Assembly: GCF_905332535.1 (NCBI RefSeq)
Contig: NZ_CAJOCF010000006.1
Span: forward strand, 1-64,000
Direction: 5' to 3'
Origin: Latilactobacillus fragifolii
GTDB taxonomy: Bacteria > Bacillota > Bacilli > Lactobacillales > Lactobacillaceae
Length of the DNA: 64,000 nucleotides
Shown: one piece after another, positions 49,302 through 57,552 of the stretch
Position numbering within the stretch: position 1 is the stretch's first letter
Layout: each line of letters begins with the position of its first letter
Notes under the pieces: model-generated
The model's database searches: none
The model's input: the letters and a program-made list of their open reading frames with translations, nothing else
Told to the model about the DNA's origin: nothing
Program-made: the position numbers and the translations under genes

Positions 49302-50306
49302 ATGGATATTTATTTAAAACAAGCAATTTTACAAGTGGTTGACCGTGAACTTGGGGATCCAATTTACTCGCAACAGGGATTGGATCTCACCAACGGCAAC
49401 ACGCGCGACTATTTAATCAACAAGATTAAAAAATTATCGTCTGCTCAGAGTAAGACCGGCGTATTGCGTCAAGATGCCGCGCTTGCATCAATTCTGCGCG
49501 ATGCGACAGCTGATTTTATCGGCGTTAGCCAACGCTTGGTTGAAAAATGGTACACGGTCTATCAAAAAAGTGACGATGCACCGAGTGCGGATGCGTTTGT
49601 TGTCTTGTATGAACAAGACGCGCAAGCTTATTTGGCTTTTTTAAAGGTCGATTATCATCAAGCATTCACCCACTATGTGAACGCCGAAGAGGGCCCATTG
49701 ATGAATCAGTTGATCATTCATCAATCAATCTTATCGAATAAGACCCAAAAGGCAGATGAGGGGTTTGCGATTAATCTGCAGACGTTTGGCTTTGAATTGA
49801 TGGAGAAGAAGTACACCTTCTCCGGTGAAAAGATGCCGTATTTATCAACGAACGTGATTGAAAGTGAGCCGGCACCATCGCTAGAGGAAAACGTTAAAGT
49901 CGTAAAAAAAGCAGCTGAAAAAATCGGGAAGAAATTTGAAGTTGCCAAACATGATGTTGTGGCTAACGTCAAAGAAGCCATTTATAACACGCTTGAAACC
50001 ACGGGTGAAATCGACCCGCATCAGATAGCAACTAAGATTTTTAAAGACAATATTTCGGCTCAAAGTGAATTTAAAGCGGAGATGACCGAAAATGTGTCAG
50101 CCGAACCGGCGCCCATTTCACCAGCTGTTCGCGAAATTGCTGAGAAGAAATACGGTAAACAGAAACTAAAACTTTCAAATGGCATCGAGCTAATCGTTCC
50201 AATTGACGTCTACCAAAACCCGGCACTCTTCGAATTCGTTAATCATCCAGACGGGACAATGTCGGTAGAAATAAAGAATGTGGAAGAAGTAATCAGTAGA
50301 CTATAG
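49302..50306 (+). CDS. Nucleoid-associated protein, YejK/NdpA-like
   Basis: 334 residues with the N-terminal layout of the NdpA (YejK) family: IYLKQAILQVVDRELG, and the central GFAINLQTFGFELMEKKYTF followed by PYLSTN. Family members bind DNA and are found with restriction and phage-defence loci as well as alone. A lysine/glutamate-rich helical stretch (about 190-225) follows. ATG has a GGGATG-type ribosome-binding site. It forms a likely operon with the upstream hydrolase. Confidence 0.7.
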   Translation: MDIYLKQAILQVVDRELGDPIYSQQGLDLTNGNTRDYLINKIKKLSSAQSKTGVLRQDAALASILRDATADFIGVSQRLVEKWYTVYQKSDDAPSADAFVVLYEQDAQAYLAFLKVDYHQAFTHYVNAEEGPLMNQLIIHQSILSNKTQKADEGFAINLQTFGFELMEKKYTFSGEKMPYLSTNVIESEPAPSLEENVKVVKKAAEKIGKKFEVAKHDVVANVKEAIYNTLETTGEIDPHQIATKIFKDNISAQSEFKAEMTENVSAEPAPISPAVREIAEKKYGKQKLKLSNGIELIVPIDVYQNPALFEFVNHPDGTMSVEIKNVEEVISRL

Positions 50307-50312
50307 CGAAAG

Positions 50313-50400
50313 CAAAAAAGGCGGTTTGATCATCAAAATGATGATTAAACCGCCTTTTTGGTTGGCCTTTAAAGCCTAACTTGAGAATATCGAATAATAA
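50313..50400 (+). repeat. Repeat R, copy 1 (terminator plus 3' flank)
   Basis: The hairpin is followed by CTTTAAAG..TAACTTGAGAATATC. The same arrangement, including the loop ATCAAAATGATGATT, occurs at 52304-52395. The two copies flank the secreted-protein gene at 50934. Confidence 0.7.
50315..50358 (+). terminator. Terminator (first copy of repeat R)
   Basis: AAAAAGGCGGTTT with AAACCGCCTTTTT around ATCAT...ATGAT. Together with downstream sequence to about 50400 it is repeated, with changes, at 52304-52395. Confidence 0.9.
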
Positions 50401-50413
50401 TGTTTACTCGATG

Positions 50414-50557
50414 TGGGCAAATACGGCGTATTGCGATTGCTGGCGTGAGATATAGCACTTTTTGAAAAGTTTCATCATTTGTGTCAGCAGCTTTAATTGC
50501 GCGAATGATTTAGCAATGGCGATATCAAGGTGTGAAGGTTGCGGCAAGTTTTAAAAT
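50414..50557 (+). pseudogene. Chimeric remnant of ecfA2 and ecfT
   Basis: Three pieces line up with the intact genes. 50414-50446 matches ecfA2 36102-36134 (GGGCAAAT, TTGCGATTGC). 50443-50476 matches ecfA2 36202-36236 (GTGAGAT, GCACTTTTTGAAAA). 50481-50557 matches ecfT about 37149-37250 (GTCAGCAGCTTTAA, ATGATTTAGCAA, TTTTAAAATGG). The pieces keep the original order but with internal deletions and point changes, and no frame is open. It is a decayed partial duplication of the ecf operon. Confidence 0.75.
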
Positions 50558-50759
50558 GGTGTTATTAATAGTTATTTTACAAATCATACTTTTTTGGAAT
50601 GATGGTTAATTATTTATAATCCTATCATGAATCCTGAAAATGGCTAGTATAACGGTAATTATATAAGTATTAGATTATGTTTACATGTCATAAAATATAA
50701 TAGCAAACAAGTTAAAAAAATAACAAAATAAGCTGAGGCAATAAAAAAATTTTTTATGT

Positions 50760-50773
50760 GCGAAACGCTTACA
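50760..50773 (+). promoter_or_regulatory. CcpA-site (cre)-like sequence
   Basis: GCGAAACGCTTACA agrees with the symmetric cre TGTAAGCGCTTACA at 10 of 14 positions, and perfectly in its 3' half. It lies about 50 nt upstream of the promoter at 50822. Confidence 0.35.
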
Positions 50774-50821
50774 GCACCAAAGGGTCTTTTGGAATAAGGA
50801 AAATCTAATTAAATATATTAC

Positions 50822-50850
50822 TTGCACCATCGAAAAAGAAATGATACATT
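50822..50850 (+). promoter_or_regulatory. Promoter of the secreted Ig-like protein gene
   Basis: TTGCAC (50822-50827) and TACATT (50845-50850), 17-nt spacer, 84 nt upstream of the start codon. Confidence 0.6.
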
Positions 50851-50933
50851 ATTCACATAGCAGAGATAATCAACGTCAACGACTAATAACTGTCGCTGCT
50901 AAAAAATATAAAAACGCACTTGGAGGCGAAAAT

Positions 50934-52205
50934 ATGATTAAAAGCTCAAAATTGGTAAATTTGGTGTTAGTATCATCAACAGTATTAGGTATGGTGGCTA
51001 ATGCAAGTATGGCTAGTGTTAATGCTGCATCAAATGGATCAACTGATGTTACACAAACTTCTAAGATAGCCAACAGAGGTGGCATTAATGTCATCACGAA
51101 AGGCGCTACAACTTTTGAAGGGTCTAATATGTTGGAAGGGGTTAAGCTATCTAATGATTTTTCGTTGACTTCAGGGACATTACAAATTAACTATACCGGG
51201 ACAACTCAATATTCATTGACGATTGGCGAAAAAACAAAAACCTTTGTAAGTATGCCAGAAGAATTTAAACCATTAATGCAAAAAACGACAGCAGATGGGA
51301 AAACATTCCTAGACTATATTGAAGATTCAAGTTACTTCTATGCTCCAAATAATCTCGGTGAAAAGAAACATACTTACCAACGTAGCGACATTTCGTATGA
51401 TTCAGCGACTAATACTTTAATTTTTCAAAATCAAGTCAGTTTAAATAATTTACTTGGAGGTGAAACGTTAGAAGCGCATATCTTTGTTGACTTAGGGCAA
51501 GCTATTACCGATTTAGGTGAAAGAATTCCAGATGCTTATAATCATTCAAATTATAAATTCCAATCAACAGTTGTCACAGATGATTCACTTCCTGATTGGA
51601 ATATTATTGGCGACGCAGAAGCGGACGGCTTTATCAACTGGGATAAACTAGATAAGGGCTGGACAATTGTCAATCAAATTCCGACGATTAGTGAGCCTGT
51701 GACTGATACGGATACAGAGATTATAGGGGGCAACGCACCAGCAGGTTCAACTGTCACAATTCGTGCAAATTCTGAAAACGGTCCAGTGGTTGGAACCGCT
51801 ATTGCAGGTGCCAACGGAACTTATATTATTAAAAATATTACGAAACAAAAAGCAGGAACGGTTTTATACGCAGAACAAACAACTGCCTTGGGGACTAAAG
51901 GTTATGGTAAAGCAACTGTGGTCCATAACAATTCCAAGCCAGCAGCACCAGTTGTAGATAATAAAAAAGTTGTTTGGGGTAATCAGATTTCCGGTAAGAT
52001 CGATATTCCTGGTGATACAATTCAAGCAATAAATGGAATGAATGGTAATGTGTATAAAGTTGAGATAAGTGCGGATGGGACATCGTTTACGATTGATACA
52101 TCACAAGTTGATAAGTCCGATTTACCAACAAATATAGAAATTACAGAAACAAATGGTGAGCTAGTTAGTGATAAAACAACTGTGCTCGTATACCAGAACG
52201 CATAA
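50934..52205 (+). CDS. Secreted protein with bacterial Ig-like domain
   Basis: 423 residues with a clear signal peptide (KSSKLVNLVLVSSTVLGM ... SVNAAS). The first 220 residues are unrecognised. From about residue 245 a bacterial Ig-like domain follows (PTISEPVTDTDTEI, GGNAPAGSTVTIRA), then a second beta-rich unit. No LPXTG, WxL, membrane tail or choline/SH3 repeat is visible, so the anchoring is unknown and the protein may be released. ATG 50934 follows TTGGAGGCG; the frame is open upstream but non-coding. Its own terminator and flanking repeat copies suggest an independent cassette next to the WxL cluster. Confidence 0.75.
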   Translation: MIKSSKLVNLVLVSSTVLGMVANASMASVNAASNGSTDVTQTSKIANRGGINVITKGATTFEGSNMLEGVKLSNDFSLTSGTLQINYTGTTQYSLTIGEKTKTFVSMPEEFKPLMQKTTADGKTFLDYIEDSSYFYAPNNLGEKKHTYQRSDISYDSATNTLIFQNQVSLNNLLGGETLEAHIFVDLGQAITDLGERIPDAYNHSNYKFQSTVVTDDSLPDWNIIGDAEADGFINWDKLDKGWTIVNQIPTISEPVTDTDTEIIGGNAPAGSTVTIRANSENGPVVGTAIAGANGTYIIKNITKQKAGTVLYAEQTTALGTKGYGKATVVHNNSKPAAPVVDNKKVVWGNQISGKIDIPGDTIQAINGMNGNVYKVEISADGTSFTIDTSQVDKSDLPTNIEITETNGELVSDKTTVLVYQNA

Positions 52206-52246
52206 AAATAATGACAAATAAATGAAATAGCATGTCATGAACTGAA

Positions 52247-52285
52247 CTCTCGATGTTGGATTAAATCCGGTATCGGGGGTTTTTA
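52247..52285 (+). terminator. Terminator after the Ig-like protein gene
   Basis: CTCTCGAT (52247-52254) pairs with ATCGGGGG (52272-52279, two G-T pairs), followed by TTTTT. Confidence 0.65.
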
Positions 52286-52303
52286 TTTTTACCTAAAAGA
52301 ATC

Positions 52304-52395
52304 AAAGAAGGGCGGTGCAATTATCAAAATGATGATTGCACCGTCCTTCTTTTCTTGCGCTTTAAAGATTAACTTGAGAATATCAGAAAATAATT
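52304..52395 (+). repeat. Repeat R, copy 2 (second terminator hairpin plus flank)
   Basis: Stem AAGAAGG-GCGGTGCAAT with its complement around ATCAAAATGAT, then GCTTTAAAG and TAACTTGAGAATATC. Stem base changes are largely compensated relative to copy 1 (50313-50400), so the hairpin appears maintained. Confidence 0.7.
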
Positions 52396-52454
52396 AAATC
52401 ATCCTCAAAAGAGCCTGTAGCTAAATCAATCGATACAGGAATAATGATTTTTGA

Positions 52455-52480
52455 GGTTCACAACTCATAAGTTATGAACC
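52455..52480. repeat. Palindrome P1 (imperfect)
   Basis: GGTTCACAACTCA followed by its complement with one mismatched pair (TAAGTTATGAACC). A perfect version is at 52667-52692. Both are preceded by GA and lie upstream of the WxL operon. Confidence 0.6.
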
Positions 52481-52666
52481 CTTCGGCATAAAAGAAGTTT
52501 ACACCATTATTTAAGGGTATACAAGTTTATTTTGAGGAAACTGTTCGTATTAGATAAAGTTTCGGACGCTGATACAATCGCGATTTAGCGCCTTTTTTTC
52601 GGAAATTTTTAAATTCAAAAAAAATATGCGGTCATTTTTATGTAACGCATAGAAAATATTAATGGA

Positions 52667-52692
52667 GGTTCACAACTCATGAGTTGTGAACC
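52667..52692. repeat. Palindrome P2 (perfect 26-nt dyad)
   Basis: GGTTCACAACTCA plus its exact reverse complement. No T run follows, so it is not a terminator. It overlaps the ribosome-binding site and start of the small reading frame at 52679, and lies 185 nt upstream of the WxL operon start. It may be an operator or a translational hairpin. Confidence 0.6.
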
Positions 52693-52732
52693 TATTGTGT
52701 TGCTATATATTTTAATAAGCAATGATGGTTAA
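52679..52732 (+). CDS. Possible 17-residue hydrophobic peptide
   Basis: ATG is 10 nt after GGAGG (52664-52668) and encodes MSCEPIVLLYILISNDG. The start lies in the middle of palindrome P2, so RNA folding would hide the ribosome-binding site and start. It could be a leader peptide or a short secreted signal. It is too short for any statistical support. Confidence 0.25.
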   Translation: MSCEPIVLLYILISNDG

Positions 52733-52876
52733 ATAACTAATATTTACTCACGTAATATATAAATTCTTTGGAGCTTAACCTAGGGAAATAGCTACATATT
52801 AAAGGTAGTTTTAATGAATATAGTTAAAATAATGGAAAAAAGTTTTAAGGGTATTAGAACTGGGAGGAAATTTGAT

Positions 52877-55800
52877 ATGCAAAAGAGAGTCATATATCTA
52901 ATTTTAGCAATTATTTTCTTAACTACTATAATCGTACAGTCATTTGGCAATGCATTAGCCGTGGCTGTGAACGAGGAGACGATGACAGCAAATACGACTT
53001 CTAAGATTGTGAACCCACGAAGTGCCATTAAAGCAGTAGCGGATTCGTCACATTTAGAAAGTAGCAGGTCAAGAGTTCCAGAGTCGACTAGTCAATCGGT
53101 TATTCGAAGTGAAGCTAAGCAGTCAGTTGAAAAGTCAAGTTCAAGCAGTCAATCGAAAAATGTGAGTGGTTCTTCAAAAAATAACACTATTAATAAGAAG
53201 AAATCGGCTGAATCAAGATCAATTTTAATTCAGCCTAGGGTAATTGGAGAGAAGTATCCAGACTTCTCAAAATCATTGATCGGTCAGTCGGGAGTAACTG
53301 CAGTTGATCCTACAAATACGACAGAAGAAATCGCTTATCCTAACAATGCTTTTCCTAATTATATCCCAGGCGTTTCATCCCAAACTGTGCACGGATTAAC
53401 AATGGATGAAAATGGAATCATTGATGGTTCGCAACTGGACGGTACTGAAAATCATAATATTTATTATTCGAAAGTAATGTCTTATACAGATAGCAATAAC
53501 AAACATCATTGGATTGATATTAAGGAATCGTTCATTGCATTAGATAAACGTGGTTGGAATGTGGGTTTAAGTAATTTTAAACCAACAACTAAATTTCTTT
53601 GGAATTTTACAACAGGATTAGGGGATAAGACAAATAGTGCAATGCCAGGAATGCTAGGTATTGCAGATACCTTAGGAACTCGAGGCGTTAAGGCGTTTTA
53701 TCCAGCGGCTGGAAAATATACTTCTGGCGCGTCGGGAACAGTCAATCCACCTGATTTGTATGATTTTAATCAGCCTGTAAAAGTCAAGTTAGATTTTATA
53801 GATAATGCAACTAAACAGCCTATTAATATTTCGGGATTCTTAACCTTAGGCGATATGGATCATCGAAATTATATTGAATTTTCAAAGAGTGATAATCTTA
53901 GTAAAGTTTATGTAACAAATGACTCATTATTGAAAGGAACGACGACTGATCCCAACTTAACGAGAATTGTAAATGGTCTTGGTAATTGGGATTATACACC
54001 TAATGGTCCTGCTTTGAGTGGGGACTATGATGCTCAGGGAAATTCAGTTACTAGTGATATCATAAAACCTAATAATACACGAGCATGGGCGACAGTCGTC
54101 TTTGACAATGTTAATACTTTAGACTATACGGTTAATGACACGGGTGAGTTAGATTTCCTTGCAAGTGCACTTGTTCCGGTTGCATTTTCAGCACCAGCTA
54201 AAGATGGCGATGGTGATGAGTATAATAGCAAGTGGGATGACCAAACGATTCAGTTTAATATGGTTGCCACGTTGCCTTATCGAGGAAGTACAATTCATAA
54301 CCCGCAGAGACCAGATACAGATACAGATACAGGATCAACAATATCAACATTTAAGCAATCGACTAAGTTTGAATTAACTGATCCGATAGATAGTAATTTA
54401 AAAGTTGATACGGTAAAAGTGCTCAATCAATTGGGGAACGATGTTTCAAATCAATTTACAATTAAAACAACAAACAATAAAGTAGTCGCAACTGCCACTG
54501 CGGCATTTTTAGCGGATGAAAAAAATTACGCTCAACCGTACACCTTAGAGATTGACACAACGGTTAAAGCGGGAGCGGATTTATCAGCGTATCAACAAGT
54601 TGATGCGAATAATAACACATACGCCATGATACCAAACACTGGACATATGTCGGTTATTAAAAAGGCTGGTGCTGCCGAAGAAACTTTCGACAGTAACGTA
54701 GCTTATGGACATGTTAAAGCACCTAAGGTGGTCAAAGTTACAGCAACTAAGCAAGTCAAAAATATTACTCAAAACGAAGCTACTTATGCGGATAAAACAG
54801 AAGCAATGAATGGCGATCAAGTTAGCTATCTAGCTACTTTTAAAGTTGCTAATGCAGCTAGAGTAGATAAAGCAATCGCTGCTGGGACGGTCATTAAGGA
54901 TGTACTTGATAAACATTTAACGGTGGCCGCCAAAGCTGTTAAAGTCACTTATTTTGATGCCAAGGGGACCGTATTAGGAACCGAAAATGTTGATTTTGAC
55001 AGTAATCATGAGTTGAAGACTACTAAAGATGTGCCAGCAGGGGGTTCAATAACGGTTGAACTCACAGCAAGGGTTAAAGATGATGGGACGACGACTGAAA
55101 TTGATAATACGATGAATATCAGTGGGCCAAGTTTAAGTGCCCCTACAGATACCAATAAAGCCGTCATCAATGTCAAACCGGACGTTACCGTTGACAGTCC
55201 GATCACGCAGGTTGTTCAAAATAGAACCCAAAATGGTGCTAAAGATAAAGAAATTACTGGGAATGTAAATGACACGGTTTTATATACTTTTAGCGCGAAA
55301 ATGACGGCCGTTAAGGCGACCCAAATTAGCAATATTGTATTTACGACTAAGGAAAATGACAGCAGTCATAAGGATAGCAGTGGCGAATTGACGGAGGATA
55401 AATCTGGGGATTTCATGTACAGAGTTATTCGTGGTACGACAGCATCTGCATGGATGGCAACAACTGGAGAAGCAATCAAGAATGGTGATGGTTTTAAGAT
55501 TTCAGTGCCAACCATTAACTTAGATGCAGGTGTTAACCAAGTTGAAGTTATGTACTATAGAAAAATTAAAACGACACCAGATAGTCAAAAATATATTTAT
55601 AACGATGGTCAAATTCAAATTGGCGCCTCAAAAGCTATCCCAAGTAATGCCACGCGGATTAAGTTAGCTGAAGGAGAAACCGTTATTCGATATGTTGATT
55701 TAGATGAAGACTTAGCAAATCCGGATAAACAGCCGACCCAAATTGCGCCTTCTGTTAGCGCTAAGGGAATGCCTGGTAAAGCTTTCTCAACGGTTAATGC

Positions 55801-56494
55801 AGAACGAGTTGCGCCAAAAGTTATCGACGACTATACAGTAATTGCGGTTACTGAAGATGAAGATTTAACTGCTGCGCAATGGAAAGCAGCTTATAAAGAT
55901 GATCCACTATTCAGTAGTAAAAAACGGGTTATAACGTATGGTTATAAGAAAAAAATGCTCTCAATTGAAGCCCCTAGTTATTGGGACTTTGGGCACTATA
56001 ATCGGAATCAACAAGATACAACATACTATTTAAACCCACAAAAAGAACCGCAAGAAGTGACTGTCGCTGATAATTATGGCGTCGACTCATGGCAACTTCA
56101 GGTTCAGCAAGAGCATCAGTTTATCGATGATCGTAAACAGGAATTGACTGGTGCAGAGTTACGTTTCAAACAGGGCAATGTCGAAGCTGAAGCGACGAAC
56201 ACTGCTAAAGGTGAGATAACTTCAATTGATTCATTTGAATTAACACCGGGTAATGCTGTTAAAAACCTAATGACCTTTACTAAAAAGGGCGTTTTCCAAA
56301 ATCGGGATATTAACAAGGATCAAAGTAGTGCCACTAATAGATATACTGACCCTGGTGAGGGTATCTGGCATTATAAATTTGGGACTAGAAAAGAAGCTGG
56401 TAACAGTATTGGATTATATGTACCAGCGACGACTAAGCGAGGTAATACTCGCTATACGACCGTGTTAGATTGGTCATTGACGGTTGCGCCATAG
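52877..56494 (+). CDS. Large WxL-domain surface protein (CscC-like)
   Basis: 1205 residues. Signal peptide at the N terminus (QKRVIYLILAIIFLTTIIVQ ... ALAVA), then a serine-rich low-complexity linker to about residue 125, a large beta-rich adhesin-like region, and two related domains (KQVKNITQNEATYADK and TQVVQNRTQNGAKDKE, each followed by a DUF11-like beta-sandwich). The C-terminal 200 residues are a WxL domain with the paired motifs SWQLQV and LDWSLTVAP, which binds peptidoglycan non-covalently. ATG 52877 follows TGGGAGGAAATTTGAT; ORF extension upstream is not expected to be translated. First gene of a csc-type operon with the genes at 56508, 57553 and 58586. Confidence 0.85.
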   Translation: MQKRVIYLILAIIFLTTIIVQSFGNALAVAVNEETMTANTTSKIVNPRSAIKAVADSSHLESSRSRVPESTSQSVIRSEAKQSVEKSSSSSQSKNVSGSSKNNTINKKKSAESRSILIQPRVIGEKYPDFSKSLIGQSGVTAVDPTNTTEEIAYPNNAFPNYIPGVSSQTVHGLTMDENGIIDGSQLDGTENHNIYYSKVMSYTDSNNKHHWIDIKESFIALDKRGWNVGLSNFKPTTKFLWNFTTGLGDKTNSAMPGMLGIADTLGTRGVKAFYPAAGKYTSGASGTVNPPDLYDFNQPVKVKLDFIDNATKQPINISGFLTLGDMDHRNYIEFSKSDNLSKVYVTNDSLLKGTTTDPNLTRIVNGLGNWDYTPNGPALSGDYDAQGNSVTSDIIKPNNTRAWATVVFDNVNTLDYTVNDTGELDFLASALVPVAFSAPAKDGDGDEYNSKWDDQTIQFNMVATLPYRGSTIHNPQRPDTDTDTGSTISTFKQSTKFELTDPIDSNLKVDTVKVLNQLGNDVSNQFTIKTTNNKVVATATAAFLADEKNYAQPYTLEIDTTVKAGADLSAYQQVDANNNTYAMIPNTGHMSVIKKAGAAEETFDSNVAYGHVKAPKVVKVTATKQVKNITQNEATYADKTEAMNGDQVSYLATFKVANAARVDKAIAAGTVIKDVLDKHLTVAAKAVKVTYFDAKGTVLGTENVDFDSNHELKTTKDVPAGGSITVELTARVKDDGTTTEIDNTMNISGPSLSAPTDTNKAVINVKPDVTVDSPITQVVQNRTQNGAKDKEITGNVNDTVLYTFSAKMTAVKATQISNIVFTTKENDSSHKDSSGELTEDKSGDFMYRVIRGTTASAWMATTGEAIKNGDGFKISVPTINLDAGVNQVEVMYYRKIKTTPDSQKYIYNDGQIQIGASKAIPSNATRIKLAEGETVIRYVDLDEDLANPDKQPTQIAPSVSAKGMPGKAFSTVNAERVAPKVIDDYTVIAVTEDEDLTAAQWKAAYKDDPLFSSKKRVITYGYKKKMLSIEAPSYWDFGHYNRNQQDTTYYLNPQKEPQEVTVADNYGVDSWQLQVQQEHQFIDDRKQELTGAELRFKQGNVEAEATNTAKGEITSIDSFELTPGNAVKNLMTFTKKGVFQNRDINKDQSSATNRYTDPGEGIWHYKFGTRKEAGNSIGLYVPATTKRGNTRYTTVLDWSLTVAP

Positions 56495-56507
56495 GAGGAA
56501 TTAAAAC

Positions 56508-57548
56508 GTGTTTAAGAAAAAATGGTTACGAAATATTATATTAGGTATTGCATTTGGGATTATTGGGGGAGTTAGTCTTTCACAAACAGCTCAGGCAGCG
56601 GTTAAAACAGAGAATGCAGATTTTGAGATTCAGCCGGTTATGCCCGAAGGACAAGTTGATACCAGTTTGAACTATTTCGATGTGCATTTTAAACCAGGCA
56701 CGACGCATACCATTAAAATGCGAGTCCAAAATTTTACAAATCATAAAATTACAGTTAAATCAGAATTGCAAAATGGCATGACTCAAATCGGCGGTGATAT
56801 GAAATTTCAAACATCCACAAAGGGGTTGGATCCAAGTTTTAAATACCCGCTAACAACCTTAGGTTCTGTTAAAAAATCAGATCGTATTCTACACCTAGGG
56901 CCTCAAGAAACAACGATTATTGAAGCCACCATTAAGATGCCGGAAGAAAAGTTAAACGGCTTAATTTCAGGGGGCTGGCATTTTATTGAATATCGGAGTA
57001 ATACCGATAAAAATGAACAAACAGTCTCAAGTAATTATGCTTATATGATTAGTGTTGTTTTGAGAGGTGAGCATTATCGAGTTTATCCAGAGTTAAAATA
57101 TGTTTCAGCTCAACCAATTTTATATGCCAATCGGCCTGCAATGGGGATTAAATTAAGAAATCCGCAACCAATGATTTTAAAAAAGGCGAGCTTCAAGGCA
57201 GTTATTTCTAAAAAAGGTCTCTTTGCAGATAAACGGATTTATGAAAAAACGAACTCAAGTATAGCTTCGAATTCAACGGTTACCCTACCGATTTCATGGG
57301 ACTATGACACGATGAAGCCGGGCACTTATGAAGTTGCAGTCAAAGTTAAGGGTGAGAATTTGTGGAATAAATTGCCAATGTCATGGACCTTTAAACGGAC
57401 ATTTAAGATTACCAAAGAACAAGCTGACGATATTAATAGACGGTCAGTACAGCGACCAACCAATAGTTGGTTGTATATTGCTGCTGCTACTGGGGTTGTT
57501 TGGTTAGTAGCTGCATATGGCTTATATAAAGTATTGAGAATCGGGTAA
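56508..57548 (+). CDS. WxL-interacting protein (DUF916 + DUF3324), copy 1
   Basis: 346 residues: signal peptide (LGIAFGIIGGVSLSQTAQA), a DUF916 domain (FEIQPVMPEGQVDTSLNYFD), a DUF3324 domain, and a C-terminal membrane helix (WLYIAAATGVVWLVAAYGLY) with a basic end. In csc clusters these proteins hold WxL proteins at the cell surface. GTG start after AGGAGGAATT, 13 nt after the large WxL gene. Confidence 0.88.
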   Translation: MFKKKWLRNIILGIAFGIIGGVSLSQTAQAAVKTENADFEIQPVMPEGQVDTSLNYFDVHFKPGTTHTIKMRVQNFTNHKITVKSELQNGMTQIGGDMKFQTSTKGLDPSFKYPLTTLGSVKKSDRILHLGPQETTIIEATIKMPEEKLNGLISGGWHFIEYRSNTDKNEQTVSSNYAYMISVVLRGEHYRVYPELKYVSAQPILYANRPAMGIKLRNPQPMILKKASFKAVISKKGLFADKRIYEKTNSSIASNSTVTLPISWDYDTMKPGTYEVAVKVKGENLWNKLPMSWTFKRTFKITKEQADDINRRSVQRPTNSWLYIAAATGVVWLVAAYGLYKVLRIG

Positions 57549-57552
57549 TAGA

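Noticed and set aside
52667-52692. Palindrome P2 as a transcription terminator
   Set aside because: It is not followed by T residues and precedes, rather than follows, a gene.
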